Source: a bacterium (GTDB lineage Bacteria > Planctomycetota > Planctomycetia > Planctomycetales > Planctomycetaceae). From it: 64,000 nt of DNA. The DNA is taken from positions 429,556-493,555 of the forward strand of contig WGME01000004.1 in assembly GCA_016125225.1 (NCBI GenBank), in the 5' to 3' direction. Numbering within the stretch: the first letter of the stretch is position 1; each line of letters begins with the position of its first letter. A program made the translations under genes and the position numbers. The notes below the pieces were generated by a model. The model was not told the origin of the DNA and did not search any database. It saw only the letters and a list, made by a program, of their open reading frames with translations. Positions 9,186-15,611 of this stretch are shown here, one piece after another.

Positions 9186-10067
9186 TCAATCCATCCGACG
9201 TCGCAGCAGTTGCACCCGCTGGCCATTGACTTCGGACACGAACAGCACGCCTCGTGAATTGGTTGCCATCAGATGCGGCAGCTTCAGTGTTTCCGGATTC
9301 CCCCACGTCCCCACGAGTTGGCCTTCGCGATTGAACCGGCCGAGGACATGTTTGTCTCCTTCTGCCGCGATCAGTTCGTCACCGAAAAAGACCAGTCCGA
9401 AGGGGTTACCGAGTCCCGTCCAGTCGGCGAGATGTTCTCCTGAAGAGGTGAAGACCTGCACGCGTTGATTGCCTCGGTCGCCGACATAGATGTGATCTTG
9501 CGCATCAATGGCGAGGCTATGAGCCGTGGCGAATTCACCGGGACCTTTGCCTTTTTTGCCGAACTCCAGCAGGAATTTGCCACTGGCATCCAGTTTGACA
9601 ATGCGACCATTGCCTGCATCGGCCACGTAGATGTTGCCCTGCGAATCGAACACGAGGTCGTCAGGCGAGCGAAATCCGTCCGCTCCCGCTTGTGGCTTGC
9701 CTTCGGTTCCCAGAGTGTGCAGCAGTTGGCCATCGGGCGAGAACTTGCGGAGCACATGATTGCCGTTGTCGGTGGTCCAGACATGCCCTTGCGGATCGAT
9801 CCGCAGTCCGTGGGGCACTTTGAACAGCCCGTTGCCCCAGCCCCGGATGTAATCGAGTTCGGCATCAAATGCGAGCACGGGTGGGTTGCCCCGGTGGAGC
9901 ACGTAAATCTGATCGGCCCCATCGACTGCGACAGCCGAGACAGCCCCGAGTTCGATGTTGGTCGGCAGTGGCAGAAAACCGATTGATTCGAAGACGTCGT
10001 CTTCTGCCCGAAGTGGTGTCGTCGCCGACGTGATAATGAGGAGCAACGCAAACATCATGGGGCGCAT
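9186..10067 (-). CDS. exported NHL-repeat six-bladed beta-propeller protein
   Basis: A 293-residue protein with a cleavable signal peptide (MRPMMFALLLIITSATTPLRA) and NHL repeats covering the rest. Recurrent blade signatures are RIDPQGHVWTTDNGNHVLRK, GNIYVADAGNGRIVKLD and DHIYVGDRGNQRVQVF. This arrangement matches NHL propellers related to peptidylglycine alpha-amidating lyase-like and sugar-lactone-type proteins, but enzymatic residues cannot be assigned. Expected location is periplasmic or extracellular, acting as a scaffold or binding domain. It stands alone between the DnaJ operon and a palindromic repeat. Confidence 0.85.
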   Translation of the reverse strand: MRPMMFALLLIITSATTPLRAEDDVFESIGFLPLPTNIELGAVSAVAVDGADQIYVLHRGNPPVLAFDAELDYIRGWGNGLFKVPHGLRIDPQGHVWTTDNGNHVLRKFSPDGQLLHTLGTEGKPQAGADGFRSPDDLVFDSQGNIYVADAGNGRIVKLDASGKFLLEFGKKGKGPGEFATAHSLAIDAQDHIYVGDRGNQRVQVFTSSGEHLADWTGLGNPFGLVFFGDELIAAEGDKHVLGRFNREGQLVGTWGNPETLKLPHLMATNSRGVLFVSEVNGQRVQLLRRRMD

Positions 10068-10164
10068 GAGCAGACCCTGCCAATCGAGAAGTGAAACATC
10101 ACAGATGGTGTTTCACTCTACCCAGTTGGCAAGGTCTCAGCCACGCCGCGCAATGCTGAGCGAG

Positions 10165-10252
10165 GGGTGGCGGGGGCGCTCCGTCAGGAAGCCCCCGAGA
10201 CTTGGCAACAAAATTCCGGGGGCTACCGCTACGCGGAGCGCCCCCGCCACCC
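10165..10252. repeat. intergenic inverted-repeat element, 19-bp perfect arms
   Basis: Perfect 19-bp arms, 10165-10183 (GGGTGGCGGGGGCGCTCCG) and 10234-10252, enclose a second, shorter palindrome: AGCCCCCG near 10190 against CGGGGGCT near 10217. It lies between the NHL propeller and the secretin-like gene. The inner word GGAAGCCCCCGAG (10187-10199) recurs exactly at 61439-61451. This looks like a REP/MITE-like planctomycete intergenic element rather than a plain terminator. Confidence 0.8.
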
Positions 10253-10256
10253 GATG

Positions 10257-11228
10257 TCATTCGAGATCACGATCAATCTTGCGGGGCGATGGTTCTCTCG
10301 ACGGCTCAGGCTGTGGCTTTGGTAGTTCAACGGTGGCAAACACCACGATGGATTTCCCTTCCCCTGCGGGTAACGGCTGACCCACCACAAAGAACTCACC
10401 ATTGTGGTTGCGTGTGGTCACTTCGAGACGCTGTCGATTGATCTCTGGCGCAATCAGTCCGTAGCCAGCTGGCGTCACTTCGGACGGTGGGTTGATCGAC
10501 GAGAATTCCATCACCCAATTGCATGTGACTTCATCAGGGCGGCTTACGGAGGGAACGACTTTGATGCTCGTACCTAAGTTCTCGAAACCCACTTGAACAG
10601 GGTAAGGCCATCCGACACCAATCGGCACATGTTGTCCCATGAGCACCAGGGCTTCCTGGCCCTGCAATGTGATCACTCGTGGCGTGGAAAGAATTTTAAT
10701 GGCATGGTGTGCCTTGGCATGCAGAGCGAGTTCGTAGAATTTGCTGCTGAAGCGCAGAGTGCTTTCCCGCTCAGTCGGCGACTTTTGAGTCAGAATTTTG
10801 TGCAAGGCCAGGCACTCTTCCGTCGCTTCCTTCAGCAGTTGTGCATGATCCATTTCCCAGATCTGCAGTTGGAACTGGACCTGAATCTGCGGCCGCAGCA
10901 GATCTTCGATTGCCTGCGCTTCGGCTTGTAATCGTGCGATCTGCTCCTGCTTGGCTTTGAGGGATTTCTCCAGATCCGTGGTCCGCGACTGCATTTGCCG
11001 CTGGAGATTTTGAGCCAATTCTTTCAACCCGGCGGCTTGCAGATCTTCAATTGCCGATCGTAGGGACTGCAATTGCTCGGCCGTCATCTCGGCTGGTAAC
11101 GAGCTCTGGAAAAGGGGGGCGGGACCAATGGGCTGCGGGGCTGTTGGGATACCCCAAGTCACTGGTCTCGGCGAGGGTGTTTGTCCCCACAGCAGGCAGG
11201 TGACGATGAGTCCGGAGGCGATTGACAT
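10257..11228 (-). CDS. exported protein with coiled coil and a secretin-like domain
   Basis: A 323-residue protein. A short signal peptide (MSIASGLIVTCLLWGQ) is followed by a Pro-rich linker, a coiled coil (about residues 50-115, KSLKAKQEQIARLQAEAQAI) and a C-terminal region that resembles part of the type II/III secretin family: ILSTPRVITLQGQEALVLMG, then VPIGVGWPY, VGFENLGTSIKVVPSVS. Full secretins are over 500 residues and have N-domains plus a beta-barrel; here only the STPR/vGQevP portion is visible. GGAG lies 8 nt before the start ATG. It may be a secretin-derived envelope scaffold; no other secretion genes are adjacent. Confidence 0.7.
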   Translation of the reverse strand: MSIASGLIVTCLLWGQTPSPRPVTWGIPTAPQPIGPAPLFQSSLPAEMTAEQLQSLRSAIEDLQAAGLKELAQNLQRQMQSRTTDLEKSLKAKQEQIARLQAEAQAIEDLLRPQIQVQFQLQIWEMDHAQLLKEATEECLALHKILTQKSPTERESTLRFSSKFYELALHAKAHHAIKILSTPRVITLQGQEALVLMGQHVPIGVGWPYPVQVGFENLGTSIKVVPSVSRPDEVTCNWVMEFSSINPPSEVTPAGYGLIAPEINRQRLEVTTRNHNGEFFVVGQPLPAGEGKSIVVFATVELPKPQPEPSREPSPRKIDRDLE

Positions 11229-11371
11229 GGTTGGCTCTCCTTAGCCTTGAGGCGGAATCTTTATGCCGTCATGTCACCGGGAACCGGGGAAACGGTCAAG
11301 GTGAATTTCTTACAGGAGAATTCTGTCGTGATTCTCTGTCTGGCTTGCGGCAATACGTTGCGTATTGTTCG

Positions 11372-12109
11372 CTATTGTTGCATCCCTTCTTGCTTCCGCG
11401 CGGCATACTCCGCGAGGATCGCATCGGGGTCATCATTGAAGGCATCACGGCAACCCGTGCAACAGACGTAATAGGTCTTGCCCGCGTGCATCACGGCGAT
11501 CGTCCCTAGCCCGCCGGTGACGACACACTCCGGACCACTGCCATCCTTCGCCGCGAGCTTGGTCCCTTGCCGTTGATAGGCGACCTCGGCGACTCGCTGA
11601 TAGAACGATTGTTGTGCCAGACGCTTCTCGAACAGCCAGATCGCACGGTCGTTGCCGAGCCAACTGAGTGTCAGGCGATGGACTTCGCCCTGGTCATCGG
11701 CGGGTGATTCCAGAATCAGACGATCGGCTGCCAAGGGTCCGCGGTATTGCCGACGTTGATCTCCTTCGAGCTGCAGTTCCAGCAGCACTTCTTGGGGTTG
11801 GTCGGTAAGAGCGAGACGGGCTGCAGACCAGAGTTTGCCGTCCGCCACAGTGAGCACGATGCCACGGTCGGGCCCATTGAGTTTCCAGGCGACCTCCGCA
11901 GTTTCCTGCCAGGTTCCCTTGTTCGAACCACGCTTCGGCTGACCGATGCCGCGCCACGAGCCAATCAGTTTCTGCCACGGCTTCAAGGTGGCGACCAGAT
12001 CGGCCGACTCTTTGTTCGCTGGGTCGGCCGCGATCAACCACGGAGCTGCCAATATCACTACAAGGAGTAGCACAAACTTTCGGAACCCATGGGAAAGCGG
12101 CGACGGCAT
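11372..12109 (-). CDS. exported protein with C-terminal YHS-like metal-binding domain
   Basis: A 245-residue protein with a signal peptide ending near PWLIAADP. The body (about residues 35-185) is beta-rich and unassigned. The C-terminus reads GPECVVTGGLGTIAVMHAG followed by KTYYVCCTGCRDAFNDDPD, which resembles the YHS/TRASH fold that binds heavy metals through cysteines. I chose the ATG at 12109 because AGAGGA precedes it at a good distance; an upstream ATG at 12151 is less attractive. It may sense or hold a metal such as copper in the periplasm; no transporter is adjacent. Confidence 0.75.
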   Translation of the reverse strand: MPSPLSHGFRKFVLLLVVILAAPWLIAADPANKESADLVATLKPWQKLIGSWRGIGQPKRGSNKGTWQETAEVAWKLNGPDRGIVLTVADGKLWSAARLALTDQPQEVLLELQLEGDQRRQYRGPLAADRLILESPADDQGEVHRLTLSWLGNDRAIWLFEKRLAQQSFYQRVAEVAYQRQGTKLAAKDGSGPECVVTGGLGTIAVMHAGKTYYVCCTGCRDAFNDDPDAILAEYAARKQEGMQQ

Positions 12110-12419
12110 CGCGAAAGTTCCTCTTCCATCGAAGGCAGTAGTGATCTTCATTTAACCCCGCCCAGGCCCGGTCAGGATTCGCCCTACCCGAGATTCTGGC
12201 CAAATGCTGCCAAATTGAGACACTGTGTTCACTTGGGTAAACACATGGTGGGGAGACTGTGCCAGATGGGAAGAGAGTTAAGCTGCTTCATTGCAGCAGA
12301 ATAGACGATTTCCGTGTACGGACCGGTGCTCAGGGAACTGAATTTGCTTCCGCTGATTGATTGCAGGGACGCACTCTTGCTTTGTACACGTTTGGGCCAG
12401 TGTCGTTGGAGCGTTGTCC
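12110..12419. other. divergent intergenic region, no gene seen
   Basis: This stretch separates the YHS-domain gene (minus) from a small membrane protein gene (plus) and must hold both promoters. I see no RNA gene, strong hairpin or coding signal in it. Confidence 0.5.
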
Positions 12420-12656
12420 ATGTCTTCCCCGGCTGATGGTGCCAATGGGGGGTTGTTCCCCGGCGGCGGTATTGAACGCAGTGTCGGCTATCTCTTCATT
12501 GGGATTGGCGTGATTTTGTTGTTCCTGCTGAGCATCATGGGCATGGGCCGTGTCGAAAAGATTACGACCGACGTGACACACTTCAACAACACTCCCGACA
12601 ATGCCCCTGTGAGCGAAATCGGTGGTGTCGGCGAGTTGCCGGGTGACGCTCCCTAG
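12420..12656 (+). CDS. small single-pass membrane protein
   Basis: A 78-residue hypothetical protein. A Gly-rich N-terminus (SPADGANGGLFPGGGIE) precedes one transmembrane helix, SVGYLFIGIGVILLFLLSIM, and a polar C-terminal tail. The ATG at 12420 has GGAG 8 nt upstream, which favours it over more upstream starts in the same open frame. Convergent with the cystathionine enzyme, with only 16 nt between the stops. I recognise no family. Confidence 0.65.
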   Translation: MSSPADGANGGLFPGGGIERSVGYLFIGIGVILLFLLSIMGMGRVEKITTDVTHFNNTPDNAPVSEIGGVGELPGDAP

Positions 12657-12672
12657 CCGCCACAGCATTGAC

Positions 12673-13812
12673 TCAGCCGCTAAATGCCTGCTTGAAGTCG
12701 GCGATCAGATCGTTGGGATGTTCGATACCGACCGAGATGCGGACCGTCTGTTCGCTGATTCCCGCGGCTCGGCGTGCGTCTTCGGTCATGGAGGCATGGC
12801 TCATGGAATCGGGATATTCGATCAGCGATTCCACGCCGCCGAGTGATTCCGCCAGTTGGAAGAGTTGCAGCTTGGCGAGCAGCTTTTCGACGACGGGCCG
12901 ACCGCCTTTGACATCGATGCTCAGCATGGCACCGAAGCCCTTTTGTTGACGCTTAGCCAACTCGTGGTGCGGGTGTGATTTCAGACCGGGGTAATAGACC
13001 TTGGCGACTTGCGGATGGGTAGCCAGGAACTCAGCTAGTGCCTGTGCCCCGCGTTGATGAGCTTCCATTCGCGGACCGAGCGTCTTAACGCCACGCAACA
13101 CCAGCCAGGCATCGAAGGGCGAGCAGGCCAGACCCAACGCATTGACAACATAGCCGATCCGTTCCGCATGGGGTTTCTCGCGTGAGATCACACAACCGCC
13201 GACGACGTCCGAATGCCCATTCAGATATTTCGTAGTGGAATGCACCACGACGTCGACACCGAAATCAAACGGCCGCTGCAGATACGGCGATAGAAACGTA
13301 TTGTCCGCGATGGTGATGGCCTTGATCTCCTGGGCAACCTTCACTACGGCGGCGATATCGACAATGTTCAGAAGCGGGTTGCTGGGCGTTTCAATCCACA
13401 CACATTTGGTTGCAGGCGTCGCGGCCTGTCGAATGTTCTCCGGGTTTGACATGTCGACAAAGCTGAACTTGAGACCCATGTCGGTAAAGAGGCTGGCAAA
13501 CAGCCGCCAGGTACCGCCATAAATGTCATGCCCGGCAATGATATGATCGCCCGGCTTGAAGAGGTGCATGGTGGCAGTGATGGCGGACATGCCGGTGCAG
13601 GTGGCCCGGCAATCGATGCCCCCTTCAAGGGCCGCGAGATTTTCCTCCAGCGCGCGTCGCGTCGGATTGCCACTGCGGGTGTAGTCGAAACCCCGGTGCC
13701 CGTTGAGATCGTCCCAACGGAAGGTTGAGGTCGGATAGATCGGCGTCGTCGCGCTGAGAAACGTACTGTCTTTATCGACACCTGTGTGCACGCAACGGGT
13801 TTCAAAGTGCAT
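12673..13812 (-). CDS. Cys/Met metabolism PLP enzyme (cystathionine gamma-synthase/lyase family)
   Basis: A cytoplasmic trans-sulfuration enzyme of 379 residues, the usual length. Family landmarks: TRCVHTG at the N-terminus, PIYPTSTF, the substrate-region YTRSGNPTRRALEENLAALE and the PLP lysine in VVHSTTKYLNGHSDVVGG. Whether it makes cystathionine (gamma-synthase) or cleaves it (gamma-lyase/beta-lyase) cannot be settled from sequence alone. AGGA lies about 8 nt upstream of the ATG at 13812. With MetH and the APS reductase elsewhere in the window it fits sulfur amino-acid metabolism, though the genes are not clustered. Confidence 0.92.
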   Translation of the reverse strand: MHFETRCVHTGVDKDSTFLSATTPIYPTSTFRWDDLNGHRGFDYTRSGNPTRRALEENLAALEGGIDCRATCTGMSAITATMHLFKPGDHIIAGHDIYGGTWRLFASLFTDMGLKFSFVDMSNPENIRQAATPATKCVWIETPSNPLLNIVDIAAVVKVAQEIKAITIADNTFLSPYLQRPFDFGVDVVVHSTTKYLNGHSDVVGGCVISREKPHAERIGYVVNALGLACSPFDAWLVLRGVKTLGPRMEAHQRGAQALAEFLATHPQVAKVYYPGLKSHPHHELAKRQQKGFGAMLSIDVKGGRPVVEKLLAKLQLFQLAESLGGVESLIEYPDSMSHASMTEDARRAAGISEQTVRISVGIEHPNDLIADFKQAFSG

Positions 13813-13910
13813 CGAGCTATCCTGATCGGAATTTCTGAGAGCCAAGCGAGTGGGCGAATTATCGCAGACAGGGAACGATTAACAACTGACGGCGAGAATT
13901 TGCCGCCGGA

Positions 13911-14627
13911 TCAACGTGAACTGTGTGAAGCATCTGTCGATCTCCCGCCGGTCTTCAGCATCTCGATGGCAATCTCCAGCGATTCCGCATCGAGCCCGGA
14001 GGCACGGAGATTCGCGATCGCTGCATCAAGATCATACGCCTGTCGTCGGAATTCGACCTTGCCGTTTTCGATGACGGCATAGGCCGCCCGGGGGTCGCCA
14101 TCACGCGGTTGCCCGACACTTCCCGGATTGATCAGCCGCTTCTTCCCCAATGATAAATCCAGTGGAATGTGAGTATGCCCGACACACACGAAGTCGGCCT
14201 CGACATTGGCTAACCGTGTCGTCCAACCAGCAACATCCGCACCAAGGTACTCATCCATCGGATCGCGTGGCGTGGCATGCACCAGGAAGAATCGAAGACC
14301 ATCGAGATCGAGTGTTTGCGTGACTGGCAAGCGGGCCAGAAATTTGAAGTGCGAAGGGGTGAGCACTTGTTGATGCAACTGTCGCGTAGCTGCAGCCAAT
14401 CGACGACACCCACTGCCTGGACCGGTGGTCACGCGTTGCACAGTTGCATGATCATGATTGCCGCGCACGGCGGCATGGGCATGCTGCCGCACCCAGTCGA
14501 TACAGGGCACCGGATCGGTGCCATACTCCACGAGGTCACCCAGGAACAAACAGGCATCAAACGATTCGCGGATCGCTGAAAGGGCCGCCCAATTCGCGTG
14601 GATGTCAGCAAGTAACAGAATCTTCAT
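13911..14627 (-). CDS. calcineurin-like metallophosphoesterase
   Basis: A 238-residue dinuclear metallophosphoesterase of the YfcE/MJ0936-like type. All five metal motifs are visible: LADIHANWAAL (DxH), GDLVEYG, GNHDH, FLVHATP and GHTHIPL. Substrates of this family range from phosphodiesters to nucleotides, so specificity is open. The ATG at 14627 begins directly with the first beta strand MKILLLADIH, as usual for the family. Transcribed toward the cystathionine enzyme with about 100 nt between them, possibly together. Confidence 0.9.
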   Translation of the reverse strand: MKILLLADIHANWAALSAIRESFDACLFLGDLVEYGTDPVPCIDWVRQHAHAAVRGNHDHATVQRVTTGPGSGCRRLAAATRQLHQQVLTPSHFKFLARLPVTQTLDLDGLRFFLVHATPRDPMDEYLGADVAGWTTRLANVEADFVCVGHTHIPLDLSLGKKRLINPGSVGQPRDGDPRAAYAVIENGKVEFRRQAYDLDAAIANLRASGLDAESLEIAIEMLKTGGRSTDASHSSR

Positions 14628-14785
14628 GAATGGAACCGAGGGATCGGGGAGACGACTCGGATGGTGAACCATGCAGGCTTGATCTGTTCAGGTGCGGGCC
14701 GATTCTGAAACAACCTGATGACATGGCATGGCATTTGCCGTTATAATCGCTGTCTGGGAGCGATCGCTACCCTGCAAGTGTCAAA

Positions 14786-15169
14786 GTGGCAGAATCTGCC
14801 GAAACTCTTGATCCACTCGATCACATAGACAGTTGGCTGTTCGCGGAGGTCAGAATGCTGCCCCAGCGCCGGATTGAAACGCTGACATTTCGCGACAAGA
14901 TCCGTGATGGTGCGACTTTGGCGCGGGAGTTAATGGAGCATCTGGATCAGGCGGTGATTCCCAAAATCCAACGAATCAAGGAGGATATTCGTAGTCGTTC
15001 ACAACTGCGTGACGACGATTTGCCCGATGTGACGGTGCGCAATCTGGTGGCAGTGGTGCTGGATGGTGAAGAGTTTACGTCGACACTGTGCGATCGAATT
15101 GAGCAGTACGGGCGTGCCATTGTCAGCGAAGCCGACCAGATTCTGCATCCCCACGGTCAGGATGTGTAA
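14786..15169 (+). CDS. hypothetical alpha-helical protein
   Basis: A 127-residue hydrophilic, helix-rich protein of no family I recognise. No signal peptide, membrane segment, cysteine cluster or repeat is visible. The first possible start is GTG 14786; the ATG at 14855 is preceded by GGAGG at 5 nt and would give 104 residues, so the longer form may be an over-extension. Divergent from the phosphoesterase. Confidence 0.6.
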   Translation: MAESAETLDPLDHIDSWLFAEVRMLPQRRIETLTFRDKIRDGATLARELMEHLDQAVIPKIQRIKEDIRSRSQLRDDDLPDVTVRNLVAVVLDGEEFTSTLCDRIEQYGRAIVSEADQILHPHGQDV

Positions 15170-15611
15170 GTTCTGCCAATCGGCCAGTTGCCTGGGATGC
15201 GACTTGCGAAAAGCACCGAGCAAGTCCGATTCCGGGACTGGTAAACTCCAAGATCGTGATAGAATTTGATGATTCTCGTGTGCCTGTCCAATGCCTGTCA
15301 TTTGTCCTGTCGATGGTTGTCATTGTTCGCAGTCGGTTTTCATAGCGGCATAGCTTTATGATTCATGGCTGCAGTTCTGCGGTCCGTGTGTAGTGAATAG
15401 GGAAGTTTGGAGAAAGAACGGGTTTTCCCGTTGCCATTTCGAGATCTTCAAACAGGAACCTTTTTGTTGACTCAACGTCTCGACTGATAAAATCCTTGTC
15501 CCGAGTGTGATCCCAAACGGTAATAACACACGCAGACCTCCTGGCAAGCCGCCGGGTCAAAGGGATCAGGTGTTTTTGTCGTAAGTCCTTAGCTATCGCT
15601 TTCCGTTCGCT
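15170..15611. other. intergenic region upstream of the kinase, no gene seen
   Basis: About 440 nt without a coding signal on either strand. A sigma70-like pair TTGACT (15467-15472) and TAAAAT (15488-15493) is present, but the spacing is 15 nt rather than 17, so I give it little weight. Otherwise nothing recognisable. Confidence 0.4.

Noticed and set aside
15467..15493. TTGACT and TAAAAT as kinase promoter
   Set aside because: Spacing of 15 nt is short and planctomycete promoter rules are poorly known; kept only as a note.
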